Part shown: in pieces, positions 36,863 through 49,690 of the stretch
Position numbering within the stretch: the first letter of the stretch is position 1
Layout: each line of letters starts with the position of its first letter
From: Bostrychus sinensis
Taxonomy: Eukaryota > Chordata > Actinopteri > Gobiiformes > Eleotridae
Length of the DNA stretch: 64,000 bases
Assembly: GCA_020698575.1 (NCBI GenBank)
Contig: CM036240.1
Coordinates: forward strand, 15,797,711 to 15,861,710
Direction: 5' to 3'
Program-made: the position numbers and the translations under genes
The notes under the pieces: model-generated
Told to the model about the DNA's origin: nothing
What the model saw: only the letters and a program-made list of their open reading frames with translations
Database searches by the model: none

Positions 36863-37664
36863 TATCCACACTTTTGGGTTTTAGTACAAAAATGCTATTT
36901 TCACTCAAAGTAGACACTGTAAATACAGTACAATGAAACTTAACAAATGGGACCACTTCTTTGAGTTGAAATGTGTACAAGATGAAAAGAAAAAATTGAA
37001 ATCTAGCTTTGACACAAAAGTAAATAGAAATGTGCTACCCTTACAGTGTGCAACTGAGAAATATAAAAGTACTTCATTCACTCACAAATTTAAAATGTGT
37101 TTTTCAATAAGGCACAATCTCAGAACAGTGCTACTTAAAAGCTATCTACTATATATTATTTAAATGGTCATTGACTGTCAAGTGTAATGTGGTCATGTAT
37201 TAAGAAAGTAGAAACAAATTCTATCACTGACCTTGTAGGTATAAGCACATTTAAATAAAGCACTTTCAGCCATCAGATCTGGCAGCCAATGTGAACAAAA
37301 GCACACTCAATTTCTGCAGACTAGAGTATCTTGCAAATATCGACTACTCAGACTTTTGTTGGAAAGATTGAGCTTTTGAAACACTGCCCACCTATCATCT
37401 AGCATTGTTCTGCTATAGTTATAAAACAACTTCTTCCTATAATGTGTTCTTATTTGCAGATGTACTTCTTACAAGTGGACAGTTGGAGTCTACTTTTCAT
37501 GTGCACATACTCAAAGAGATCTCTACAAGCAGAGACACATAAGAAAACTCAAAACTTGACGCAGGTTCTACTTCTAGTTCAGGGGTAAATTCTCTTTCCA
37601 TTGAGCCACAAATTCACTAAAGCTCATCATTCGAGCCTTTAGTGAGTGAAGCCAGTACTGGTTC

Positions 37665-37800
37665 ATATCTCAAAATGGAAAATAATCTCTTAAAACTGGA
37701 TCTAAACAATGATCTGATTCCACAACAAAATGATAAATTTTGTCTTTGGCCCATCACTGACATTTCCTGAAAATGGCATTACAAAAATAAACAATAAAAT
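37665..37800 (+). repeat. R3 repeat copy
   Basis: 'tatctcaaaatggaaaataa', 'aaaactggatctaaacaatg', 'ttggcccatcactgacattt' in the same order as the copies near exon 4 and at 17185. Confidence 0.55.
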
Positions 37801-38978
37801 TGTGAATTTATTAAAGCAGTTTTAGCATTGTTCACACCTCACTAAAACATACTGTATAGAGAAGTGATGTCATGCAAATGAGTTAAAGTGTCACTAAACT
37901 TCTCACCTCTAGGTGTTATATACTAGTACTAAAAGGTGACTGTATTGCTTTTGGTATCATATTGTTCCAGAAATCCAAGCCTGTTCGAAACTGAGATTAA
38001 AATGCATTAGTTGAAAATGTCAGAACTACTCTCTGTGAACTGAATTCACCTCTAAAAGGCAAAGGGCTGATGCAGACCAAAATACTGAAAAAGAACCAGT
38101 GCACAAACACACTAAAATAAAAATAATCCCCCATACGTCGGATCTCTGACAGACTGTATCTTGAAGGTCATTTTTCACAGCCTGCCTCATGCAGAGAGTG
38201 CAGTTGGACCACTCAGTGAGAACTTCCCGTGTTACTGACCTCACAGTAAAAGTTGGCACCGGGTCTGGCGCTCATGTCCGGGGCTCGGCCTGGGGTGACT
38301 GAGCCACAAGGACAGCCATCGCTTCACACTTTAACTGTCATTTAGGGGGGGATATAACGACTGGCGCGACTTTGGCGTGGAGCCACCCTATTCGGGCCAG
38401 TACTGCATGAATCAAAGTGACAGGCTGTGTCCTCTGTCTCCGTCCGCCATCGTGGTGAGTGTCATTAGCAGACGGGCGGTCGGAGAAGCCTTTCCACGCC
38501 AACCCGCTCACGCTAATAATCAACAAGTGTGTGTGTGTGAAGTGGCGTTAGGCTGATGTACTGAGCTGAAATCAGTCCTGAGGAGGGAGCAGGGATGGCC
38601 TGACAGCTGTCACCGAGCATGGCCATCACCAACAGTCAGTACAGCTCCTCATCATTACCACATGATAAGCACTAATACAAACAGACGGGCCGCAGTCTGG
38701 AGTGGTAGACTGATAAGGAAATTATACTCTTTTGTTTCCATTATATATGTGATATCTCATTCATATTATCATTACTGTTTGTGTTGTTCTATGCTTATCC
38801 ACATTTACATAGCACTGAGGATAAAATAAAAACATAACACTTGGAATCTAAAAAAAGTAAGTGACATTCAGTGACATTTATTTCCTGTAAAATAAGTTCA
38901 GACAAATACCAGACAGAAATTTTATACAACAGTTGTGTTAAGATTAATAACATATATTTTTATATATTACATTAATTT

Positions 38979-39062
38979 GAAAAAAAAAAAAAAAAATCAT
39001 AAAAAAAAAAAAAAAAAGCCACCCACCTTTTTGGCTCATTTCATTCTTTTTTTTTTTTTTTA
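38979..39062. repeat. Adjacent poly-A and poly-T tracts
   Basis: Two A runs of about 16-17 separated by 'tcat', then 29 bp of mixed sequence and a T run of about 15. The A and T runs could pair as a hairpin. Confidence 0.8.
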
Positions 39063-39993
39063 ATATATATATACAAAGGTATAGCAGTAACTAAACACTT
39101 TGAGCCTTTTGGCACTGACTGAATCCTGACAGCTGTTTGATGTTTGGTCAGTAACTCAATTAAGTGGAAGTATTATCGTAATATATGTAATATTTGAGCA
39201 TTAAAGAGAGCTCTCATCGGTATATTTACAAATTTCACCCATTTCACAAATGTCATTTACACCCTTCTCAGCCAAAATACACATACGACTTGTTTACTTT
39301 AACAAAAACAATGGCCCTATCCTAAATGGTTGCCTTTATATATGTCAAATGTTCAAAAACCCATTCTCTAACTATGAATACAAAAAAAATATCTCCTTGT
39401 TTTTTTTCAGATTAGCACTGTATTCAATGTCTTCTCAAACTTAAGAGTAATGACCCTACCATTAGAGCACAACCGTCCAAACAGCAGCAGCTCTTGCTCC
39501 CACTGATACTTCCTGGCTAATCTAATTGGTGCATATACAGTTGATACTAATTATTTCAGGGCACACACTTCATGCTTTTTAGACTTTTTTCTCCATGTTC
39601 CTGTTTATTACCCTGCACGCACGCTTTGCTGCTGGTTTGTTATTTTCAAGCCACCGAATCAATAGTCTCCAAAGTGCAGCCTTGCAGAGGGGAATAAAAA
39701 GGGAGGCAGAACCAGGATGGCAGGTACACACACAACACTTTTCTCCCTGTAGATTGTTTGTTCAATAACGAAGTGCATGAAAAGAGGGAAACAACTTGTA
39801 GTGATTACAGGCCCTTACTGAGCTAATGGCCAAATCTGCTCGCGGTGGTCAATTTCATTAAACACAGATCAACAAAACAAGCGCACCCCCCACAACCCCT
39901 GCAAGAGCGCTGTGGCAACTGTGGCCTGACAGCGGAAATTTGCCATCCTGTGCAGCCCGTCTACGTCTACGTCTCTGCCAAGATCGTAGGGCG

Positions 39994-40065
39994 TGGTGGT
40001 CTGAACATGAGGCGTGTCGGTCTGAACAAGAGGCGGCCTGGTCTAACACAGGGCGTGGTGTGGGG
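39994..40065. repeat. Short GC-rich tandem (~21-bp unit)
   Basis: Units such as 'gaacatgaggcgtgtcggtct' and 'gaacaagaggcggcctggtct' are adjacent, with related 'gggcgtggtggtct' and 'gggcgtggt' on either side. 'gcctctgctaagatcgtatg' near 41101 resembles 'gtctctgccaagatcgtagg' just upstream of this tandem. Confidence 0.55.
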
Positions 40066-41477
40066 CAGGGAAACTGCTCTCACTAAAGCAGTTTTTGTAT
40101 TTAAAATAGGTGATTTTAGTGAAGCAGTGCACGTGCAGACATACTCACATTAAAGTCATTAAAATAAAACGTATAATATATTACAATAAATATTACAAAA
40201 AATATGTCTGAACTACTGGACTTGGACAGAAATGTCACATTGATTCCACCGCATTTATTCATTTATATTCTGCGCATGGAGCAGTCCATGTGACAGAATA
40301 CCTGTTTACAATCTACGTAAATTGAAGATACAACTTGCTGTGCATCGCCTCATGAACATATTCGTTTTCAATATATAACAGATGAAAAGAGTTAATATGG
40401 CACCTGCCTCTGGGCTACATGTGGATACAATATGAAACTCACCAGTGGCTGGACTTTTCTGTGCACAAAAGCATCTCCAGTACGCATTTCTTTTAGCAGC
40501 AGCAGCGTGCCAACCCGCAGTTTCCTGCACAGCTTTCCCCTCTCACCTTTCTCCTCTGGCCAAGTTCACAAATGTAGTGTAAATCCAACAGAAAAATTCC
40601 TGCTGCACTGTTCTAACCTGCGGTACAGTTCGCGCTCATTAGGACGCAGTAATTAATCATGCGGTCCTTGGATGAGAGAGAGAGACAAACACATCCAGTT
40701 TGCGTAAAATGGCACAGTTCTTTTGCTTGTTGTAAATCACAGCTGACTTATTTTGTGATTCCTCACTGTAAATGCCCCAGGACTGCAAATAAAACAGTTG
40801 ATTTTAAATCATCATCATAGCTATTATTTTATTTTTTTATTTTTTTATTATTAAAAAATGCTCCACAAAGTCTATAAAATGCTACATAAATGTTTTCATT
40901 CTCATATTACTGATCCTCTCTTCATGTGCTGTGAGTGGCCCTGTAAGAGAGCTCTGATTGGTTCAGAGCAAACACGCCTCTCACACTGAAGCGCGCCCTC
41001 TTTGAACTTTTTCCCAGCCCAAGTTCAGCCTCTTCAGACCAACGCCTATGCCATTTAAGTAGGGACAAGATCGATCTGATGGACCTCCATCTACGCCACC
41101 GCCTCTGCTAAGATCGTATGACCCTGCTAAGATATATATGACCCACTGTCTCTTTGGGAGAACATAGGCAAAATACAGCAAGCTTCGACCAACAGGAGAA
41201 TAATGCTGATATCAAATATTTAAAAAGATCCCAATGCACAGGAGGCTAAGGTTTCACTACTCACTTGGCCCCACTTCTAAGACCCATTCACATTTCTCAT
41301 TCTTACCCTGACCACATACATTATCGCTAAAGCTATTTGCTCAGTTTATACTTGCAATCAACAGACGTATTTACTTATATTATTTGAAAATAAATACCAA
41401 AAAATGTAAGATATGTTTTTTTAAGGTCAGCTTTGCACCATTATCACCATACCATCATTACTAGAACCACTTTTAAA

Positions 41478-41806
41478 ATTAAGATTAAGGTAGATTTTAT
41501 TGTCCCCATGGGGAAATTTGTTTTCTGCATTTGGCCCATTCTTCAATCAGTACTGCTGGGACAACCTGGGCGACTGCAGTGTAGCGTCCGGAGACCCTTC
41601 TTGAGCCAGTATTCTGGTCAGCAGTAGCTGTAGCTGGAGATTAACTTACGGTGCACATTCTAGGGTGATGGGGGAAACAGGAGCACCCCACCCAGACACA
41701 GGGAGAACATGCAAACTTAGAACAGAACCACTCACACAGAGAGGCCCCACAAGGTCCAGGATTCGAACCCAGGACCCTCTTGCTGTGAGGCCATGTGCCA
41801 TAATTT
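41478..41806 (-). mobile_element. tRNA-headed SINE with CCCCATGGGGA tail
   Basis: The minus strand has a head missing box A, box B GGGTTCGAATCC, the body 'gcatgttctccctgtgtctg', and the 3' end 'aatttccccatggggacaat' then 'aaaat'. That 3' end is a tail shared with teleost LINEs. A sister copy is at 58495-58735. Confidence 0.8.
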
Positions 41807-42973
41807 TCAAAAAAAAAAAATGCACTTTAAGCACAATACGCACAAGTAGAAAAAGCATATGCCCATTAATAAATAACTGTAAAAACTATACTTGCAATAT
41901 ATATTATAAACATCTTTGTTTAAAAAAAAAGAAAAAAAGCCTTTTATAAATTATGAACTATAAATGAGCGTGAGATGAACAAAACAAAACAAAAAACAAA
42001 AAAAAGAAGAAAAAAAACCCACAGTTGTAGCTTTTTTGCAGTCTCTTTTGCCACCATGTTACCCACAAATGTAATGTATTATGGGCAACTTCCCCCTTGG
42101 TTTAAACAAGTGTGATCCCTGAAAATCTCAGTTTGGAGGTCGTGTGTAGTCCTCAGCCCTCACCCTTCCTCTCAATCCAACAGGGAATTCATAAACCCCT
42201 TCACCTCACGTGAACGTGCAAATGAAAGGGTATAGGGTAAGGAAAAGGAGCAGAAATTGGATTGGGCCTAATAGTAGCCAGTCCATTTGTGTGTATGCAA
42301 GAGCTCAATGTATTCTTGGACCATTTACCTTTTGCTACTGCACATTTATAGCAGAACACTCCCCGCTAAATAAATCAGAATTAAGCAAATAGAAAACACA
42401 ACGTAAGCACTTGTAATGGCTTTTATTAGGAGAGAAAACTCAGACTTCAATACATCAACAAAAGCTATTTCAGATTCAAACAAGAAGGTACACACTCCTG
42501 ATCCATTCATAATCTCCTCAGTTAATTAGTGGAAAGTAGCTGCAGCCACATCGATAAATGAAACCCAAATGGACATGAAAGAATATTCCAATGATAATGA
42601 CTGAATGTCCAAATACGAAGCAAGAACCAACAGTAGCTTTAGAGCAGATTTTAACATTTATACAAATACAACTAAGACAGGTACATTTCCTCTATAGGAA
42701 AGTCAAAGTTACCACATCCATTTACAAAAGCTTCTTCTCACTATAGACTAAAACTTGTATTTTAATGGGCAACGGGTCTTGGGCTGTAAAAGATTTTTGT
42801 TTACTTCTGGTGCCTGTATAGTGGGAAACATTACAGAGATATCATTGAATTTATTGTATAGTTAATGAAGATATTCCAAAAGGTGAGAACTAAAATGGCC
42901 CTAGATAATGTAAATAAATTAAAGTTATCAGTCAGGAATCAAACTGAATTTGGGAATTTGGAGGTTGTCATTA

Positions 42974-43360
42974 GGCGCATTTCCACTGGAAGGTATGTCA
43001 GATCTCATGTCAGGACAGTTTGGTACAGGTAGCACCAAAACTTGCTTGTGTTTCCATTACACTGGATCCAGGAGACTGGCATCTGTTTTGTAAACACTAA
43101 TGTGACACGTGCAACAATCTTCTGTTAATAAACAAGATAAACAACATGTTTGAAATATACTTTTAAAATATAAAGTTGGTACCGATATTAATAAAAAGAC
43201 AAGCAAAATCCTGGTCCTGGTGTGTAGCTCCACTTTTTCCAAAGCAGTCTCCATTGCAGAGTGGTAGCACAGTTTGGTTCCCTTTCTGAGGCATTTTGGG
43301 AAGTGGAAACACCCCCAAACCAGCCTGACCTGCTCTGTACCATCCCAGTGGAAATGCACC
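42974..43360. mobile_element. Inverted-repeat MITE (Harbinger-like?)
   Basis: It is 387 bp. The left end is GGCGCATTTCCACTGG; the right end, reversed, is GGTGCATTTCCACTGGGA. Both ends are flanked by TA (left TTA, right TAT), so the target is TA or an eroded TTA/TAA. It has no transposase. 'Harbinger-like' is a guess from the G-rich terminus. Confidence 0.7.
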
Positions 43361-43973
43361 TATTGACTGTAAGTCAGTTATCACATTTTGCTCACCATTG
43401 AATCTATATAATGAATGCAAATCACTGTTTGAATTGAACTACAGAAATAATTTCACATTGTCCATAATATTCTAATTTATTGACATGTTTCTGTACATTG
43501 GCAATATAGTTTCCTTTGAGCAATAGCATAACTGTTCAACCATTCTCTTACCAGTCTCTGAAGCACCAGACAGGCTTCCCAAGAGATCGATGCACCAGAG
43601 TCCCAGTAACAGTGAACAAAAGCGACAGAGAGAGCCAGATCCACTAGATTAACAGGGATTTCTCCCTCCTCCCTGCTCCCCGAGCCGGAGTATTTGTGAA
43701 CGGAAGTGTGGCAGCGGAACAAACCCCTCACTTGAGTCACTCAGACGTGAGCTGTTTGGAAATCAAGTCCTTCAATCCCAACTTTAAAAGCTATGGAGGA
43801 GGGTGATTTTTTTTTTTTTTCTTTGGGGGGGGTTCGCCACGGGAGGAGGAGTCCAGTCAAGTGGATCCAAGTGCATCTACATATATTTTAATGCATAATT
43901 AAAAGCACACCTGTTCCAGTTCAGGAACGCAGAGACAGACACAGCCAAGGGTCTCTGCTGGGGTGAACCGTTA

Positions 43974-43998
43974 GGGGGGGGGGGGGGGGGGGGGGGGG
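43974..43998. repeat. Homopolymer of 25 G
   Basis: Twenty-five consecutive G on the plus strand, with smaller G runs (8 G) upstream near 43825. It is able to form G-quadruplex; its length is likely uncertain in an assembly. Confidence 0.9.
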
Positions 43999-46989
43999 CA
44001 GAGGGCTGAAAGTGTAATGACACCATTAGCATGTTTGAGGAGACCGAACACACGTTAGCATGATTGCCTCTCATTTCCATACATATTGAGACGGAGGGCT
44101 CGGCGGGGCTGCGGTCATTGAAGTCAGACACACAGCAGTGGTCCCAGAGGTTTAAGGTCTGCCGTGCGTCACTAAGCCGCTCCATTTCCATACCGCCTTC
44201 TCTAACCCTCGTCCTGAGACACGGCTGTAAACAGATCCAAAATAAGGATTGTCTGCAAGTGCAGGGTGCGCCCAGGAGATCATGCCCACACTAACCAAGG
44301 ACTATTTAAGCTAAAGTTGAAGTGACATTTTGAATGAGTATTGTGTTCTTGTTCTAGTGCCTATTGCTTATTGCTTCTTTAACTATCTAGAGTTTCTCCA
44401 AAGGCATTTTAGTTCTAGTTTTGAATTTCATTATTTTTTTTTTTCTCGTATTATAACCTGGACAATAATCCATACAACCACAGGGGGTGACTGCCACTCC
44501 CTGAATTGTATCAGTCATGGTCTGTTAACAACATTAAGTTTGTTTTACTCATTAAAATATGTTTAATATGTTCTATATCCGCTGTAGCCTCTAGCAGCAA
44601 TCCATTTCACAAAAATAATGTTGATGGAGCCCATTTCACAAAGTTTTTTCTTAGACTCATGTGAAAAATCATTCCTTAGCCTCGTGTTCACTCTGCACTT
44701 CTCTGTCTGCTCAGGTTTATTTAAACATTGTGTGTTCATGGACAATGAGCATATATTTAAAGGTACTGGTACTGGTTTGAAAACGGTACTGCAGTCTAAA
44801 TCAAATCAATGATCTCTTTTCGGATTGGATGATTAGAAAAACATATTTTTAATTGTGAATAAATCAGCGGTACTATTGTTATCAGTAAAACCAATATTTG
44901 ATAACATGTTTACCTCAAATCTTGAAACACATATGGGTAATTTTTATGAAATATAAAACATATATACTCCTCATAGCACCTTTAAAAGTAAAAAGTTTGT
45001 ATCCTAAGTGTAGCCCCTTTGCCCAAGTAGTGTTGCTGTAACCACTTAAGCACGTGTGTAAGGATCTGGGCATGCACATATCAAATTTTGAGCTAAATTG
45101 GATACTGATTCACATCGGGGAATGACAGTGACAAGCCAGTGTTTTGTGCCAGTTGCAAGCCTGGATAAATAAAGGGCTGGATTATGATGGAGTATAACCT
45201 ACAGCGGATTACTGCATACTTGGAAGCAGATGACTTGATGTGGCAAGTAGACACCTTAAAATTTTCCATTTCAGTACAGTTGAGGATTTTTTTGCACAAC
45301 AACCCAGACCAAAGCCCTATATAATTAAGAAGTAGTAAAATCTAGAATCACTGGACCTAAACCCTATTGCTTTTTAAACTATCTAGAATCTGTCTCTACA
45401 ATCTCTAAAAGGAAGGCAACCATTTTGAATCAAAGACGCCATCTTTTGCATGTCTTATTTTAAGTAATTTCTCCCAAATATTTTGTCCTGCTTTGACAAA
45501 TGTTGAATTGGTGATGATGTTGAGATTTCTGAGATTGAAACTTGTTAAAAGGTATCTCAAAAGCAAACATTCGTACATTTAAGACCTGAGCACAAGCAAT
45601 TTAAAACCAAAAAATGCATTCAATAATGGACCTCCAGTGTTCCATGCAATCTTATTATGTGTGCCAAGATATTAGCATGTGATAGACAGTATACCTCAGA
45701 TCTAGGCTATAAACAAACACACATATAAGACTTGGCCACATTTGCAACACTGTAAGTCACCAAAGTACGCACCTTCCCCCTCATCCCCCACTCTCCACTA
45801 ATATCTCAATCCCTCTGGAGTGCCTTAAACCCAATATGAGCCACTTGCTACACCTGTATTTGATGCTGCCTTTGATGTGTGCGCTCGTACCTGTGTGCAC
45901 TATGGAACTATACGTGTGTGCGCTCAAGTGTCTGCCGTTGCTCGGACAAGATGACTATGATGACTCACTTTTGAAGATGAGCAGAAACTGTCCCTTCTGT
46001 TTGTTGCATCACAGCGCTCATTCTCACATAAAACAAATGAGTGCGTGTGTGTGAGAGTGTGTGTGTGTTTGGGACGGTCATACAAGGGAATTCTCATGTG
46101 AGATTAAACAGCGCTTTAAGTACAAGCAACATGAAAGATGTGGCAGCTCTCAGTTGGTGTTCCATGTCCTTCCTTTGCCTCGACACTGGGTCAACGCCTG
46201 CCGCTTTCCAGAAAAAATGTTTGTCGGAATTTCAGAGGGAAGAATGAGAAGAATACAAACAGAAAAATGCTAAATCAAGATAAATGAAGCCTTTGCATGA
46301 GCTACAAGAAGGAATAAAACTTTCAAGTACTATCTAACTAGCACAATAGAAAGGATAGGTTTGGCTTGAGAGCATAAAGATAAGAATGGCAAATGTAGAG
46401 CCAAAGCTACCGAAAGACTCAAATATAGAAAAATACAACAAAAAGAAAATTAACTTTGAAACATTGTTGAAAGCTTTCAATACATGAACCCATATGTTTA
46501 AAATTTTTTAACATTTTTTACAGAAATGTGGTAATATTATCACAATGGTGCTATTTTACAGATTCACTCTTTTATCAGAACAGTTCCTAGACATACAAAA
46601 CAAAACAAAAACCATAGGAAGCTAAGAGCCCTATGCAATCTTGCAGGGTGACTGGCCCTGAGCCGAGCTTTAGACACATCTGCCTTATGGCTCTGACCAG
46701 TTCATGCTCTATAGCTCCCTTTACTTGAAAAAAAATAAGCAGTAGGAGAAGATTGCATTGCCTTTGCAGTGTTGGGCTAAAGACTGGTGTTGTCTTGTCA
46801 GCCTTCCTGAAATAAGAGATGAAGACAAATAGCATACAAATATAAAGTTGCTAAATGAAGATAAATAAAGCTGTAATCCCCATACGTTTCACACCAAGCA
46901 TCATCTAATAAAAAAGAAATTGGGCTTTCCAAGCACCATCTTTATTTGGACTAAATGAGCCAGAATCTAGACTTTCCACAGTCTAAACA

Positions 46990-47280
46990 TAGGAGGGAAT
47001 TAGAGATTAACACAAAAAATAATGCATTACTAAATAAGGACAAAACAAGGACTAGACCAGGTCTAACCCAAGATTAAACCAGGACTAAATTAAGGACTAA
47101 ACCAAAACTAAACCAGGACAAAGCAGAGATCTTACTTCAAGTTTAAGCTCATACCACAGTAGGACTAAAACAAGAATAGAACTGTCTCTAAATGAAACTA
47201 TATCAACACTTGAACTTCAAAACTCCTGAGGTAAACTGCGAGTCACCAGTGGTACCTGTCCCACAGTTTGAGAACCACTG
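46990..47280 (+). mobile_element. Minisatellite-bearing MITE (copy C)
   Basis: 'actaaataaggacaaaacaa' then 12-bp units (aaaccaggactaaatt...) to about 47130, ending 'cccacagtttgagaaccactg'. It shares the right terminus with copy B and the 'gacaaaac(a/g)(a/g)ggacta' start of the array with A and B. Confidence 0.75.
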
Positions 47281-47629
47281 AAAGCAGACCACAGGAAGAA
47301 AAGCATATGTTTGTGGATGTGATTGTGATGTGATTTGCCAGGTTTTGGAGGAGCCGTCAGTCACTAATGAGACTGGTCAGAATGAGTGACTTTGAGGAGT
47401 GACTGTTGAGAGGGTGCATGACGGAGATGTCCCGGCGATGTGTGGCGCTGGCTCGACGTTTGAGGATCATCGGCTCTGACAGTGTGACAGTAGACTTGTC
47501 AAGCACTCTGACAAGGAAGCCCTGTAAGGTGCATTCATCACTGACACAAACAGCAAAGCAGCCAACAGAACACAACAGGACAGAGGCAAAACAATGCACA
47601 GTGATAAATATTCAAAAAGTATCCCGTTG

Positions 47630-47868
47630 TTTGGTAATGCCCTTTTCTTTTTTAGCCTTTTGTTGCCTTTGTCCCCATGTTTTGACATGTGTTGCTGCCA
47701 TTGAATTCTAAATTAACTGTTACTTTTCACAAAATGGTAAAATATCTCTAACAGTTTGTTCCCTGTCTCTAAAAAAAGTGGTTTTATGAGATTTGCAAAC
47801 AATGGCCTTTTGCTTTTATTAAAATTGTATGCAGTGTCCCAACTTTTTCAGAATTGGGTTTGTATGAA
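47630..47868 (+). repeat. R4 repeat, fullest copy
   Basis: Order: 'tagccttttgttgcctttgt', 'ggttttatgagatttgcaaa', 'gtgtcccaactttttcagaa', 'ttgggtttgta'. Copies also lie at 7375, 8385 and 63430. It is non-coding. Confidence 0.7.
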
Positions 47869-48227
47869 TGAGAATATATAACCCACAAGTGGACTTCTTC
47901 ACTCTGCCTGCCAGCACAGCAGTCTGCACCCATTTCACCTCCTTGTCAGCTCCTGAATTGAGTTAGAAAGCCCTCTGTCATTATGACTGACTTTCACCTT
48001 TGGAAAGAAAATGAATGGTGTGGACTTGGACTTGTGCTATGAGTACAGACAGAGAAGAGAGAAAGAACCACTACTTCATGCCAGTGCCAGTTTTGTTAAA
48101 GCTGTTATTATACATGTAATTGCCTACAACAATCAGGTATACCAGTATAGAAGCACGAACAGCACAGAACATTACAGCCTGTCAAGCCATTCATGCGCAC
48201 ACCAGCCAAAACATTATAATCCATTTA

Positions 48228-48804
48228 CCGTATTTTACGCACTATAAGGCGCATCGGATTATAAGGCGCACCTTCAATTAATGGCCTATTTTAAAACTGT
48301 TTTCGTTGATAGGGCGCACTGCATTATAAGGCGCATCCACTAGATGGCGCTGCGCTAAAGGGAATGTCAATAAAACAGTCAGATAAGTCAGTCAGTCAAA
48401 CTTTATTAATAGAATACAAAACAGCGTTCTTACAACTCCCTTGTTGAAAACAATGTATTTCCAACTCCATTTGTCACAGTTCAAAGCTACATGAACAGCG
48501 TTCGAGCGCTCAGTTTTCTGTCCCCTCAATGTCGCAACTCTTCTACGAGATGGAGCAAAGGCCGCGCCTCCTTGTTCTTTTGCGGCAGGATCCATAAACA
48601 CGCCTATGGCACACATGAACAGCTGGGACTGGAATTCCCCTTTATCGTTTTTACCGCTGTCACTTCGGCGACGCCCCCTGAATACGGTAGCCATAATTAA
48701 CCAACATTGATCCATATATAAGGCGCATCGGATTATAAGGCGCACTGTCGGTTTTTGAGAAAATTAAAGGCTTTTAGGTGCGCCTTATAGTGCGGAAAAT
48801 ACGG
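48228..48804. mobile_element. TA-flanked palindrome-ended element (AAGGCGCA repeats)
   Basis: It is 577 bp. The left end is CCGTATTTTACGCACTATAA; the right end, reversed, is CCGTATTTTCCGCACTATAA. It is flanked by TA on both sides (48226-48227, 48805-48806). Near each end the motif 'gcgcatcggattataaggcg' recurs, and 'attataaggcgcatc' occurs again inside. TA targets fit Tc1/mariner-type MITEs, but I do not assign a superfamily firmly. ORFs inside show no transposase motif. Confidence 0.85.
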
Positions 48805-48994
48805 TATATATTTTGTTTGTAAAAGACAGTGGGTGGGCATGGAATAGATGCAGGAAATACAAATTTGTAGGACAAGGGCCCTATTGTGATGGCTATACCA
48901 GACTTGAAGGCAGTAACATAATAGTTACAGCTGTTTTGTGGTCATGCTATGAAGTGGTCAAAAAATCTAAATTAGACATACTAATAAGGGAAGC

Positions 48995-49690
48995 GGACTC
49001 TACTTGAGTACTCAAACAGAGTTCTCAAGTAGAAGTAAAAAAAAAAAAGTCATCAAAAATACTACTTGAATAAAAGTAAAAAAATGTATTGAATGTAAAG
49101 TTTAAAAGTACTTTTGAAATGTTTTTTCCCCAGCAAAAATTCCCTAGTATTATTACTTGAATTATTCATTCATTCATTCATTTTCTACCGCTTATTCCCG
49201 TTAGGGGTCGCGGGTGACTGGAGCCTATCCCAGTAACTTTGGGCCGTAGGCGGGGTATACCCTGGACAGGGGCCAGCTTTTGTCGCAGGGCTGACACAGA
49301 GACGATGTGTGTGATGGTGTGTATTGGTCTGCCCGGGGCTCGAACCCACAACCTCCTTGTTGGGAGGCGAGAACGCTAACCGCTCTGCCACCGTGAATTA
49401 GTAATACAATTATTTTTCGTCATTTCTAGTGAATGACTTGTCCAGCTGACCTTCTTGTCTAACCTTTTTACAGTGTCAGTACTACTGCTGTTGCTGCCAT
49501 TACTGCTATAATTATCACTGCTTTTGCTACATTACAATGGTAAAAAAAAAAATAAATAAAATACATATAGATTCTAAAAAATAATGCAGCAACTACAAGT
49601 AATGTTTTCCTCTAAAGGTGACCAAAAAACACTCAGTAAGTATATTCTCTAACTTTACCAAACTTTAACAAATTTGGTACATTTAAAATG
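48995..49690 (+). mobile_element. ACT-family MITE copy split by a SINE
   Basis: The left part (48995-49157: 'gttctcaagtagaagtaaaa', 'acttgaataaaagtaa') and right part (49401-49690: 'gtactactgctgttgctgcc', 'acaagtaatgttttcctcta') are one family copy. They are separated by the SINE at 49165-49393. Confidence 0.65.
49165..49393 (-). mobile_element. tRNA-headed SINE with (GAAT)n tail and TSD
   Basis: The minus strand starts CACGGTGGCAGAGCGGTTAG, has box B GGGTTCGAGCCCC, 'caggctccagtcacc'-type body sequence, and ends in about four GAAT units. Both sides carry TGAATTA (49158-49164 and 49394-49400); the exact edge may shift by a base or two. It is a compact, internally shortened copy. Confidence 0.85.

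Noticed and set aside
48392..48745. 117-residue ORF inside the palindrome-ended element as a transposase
   Set aside because: No DDE motif, no helix-turn-helix pattern and no family similarity that I can see.
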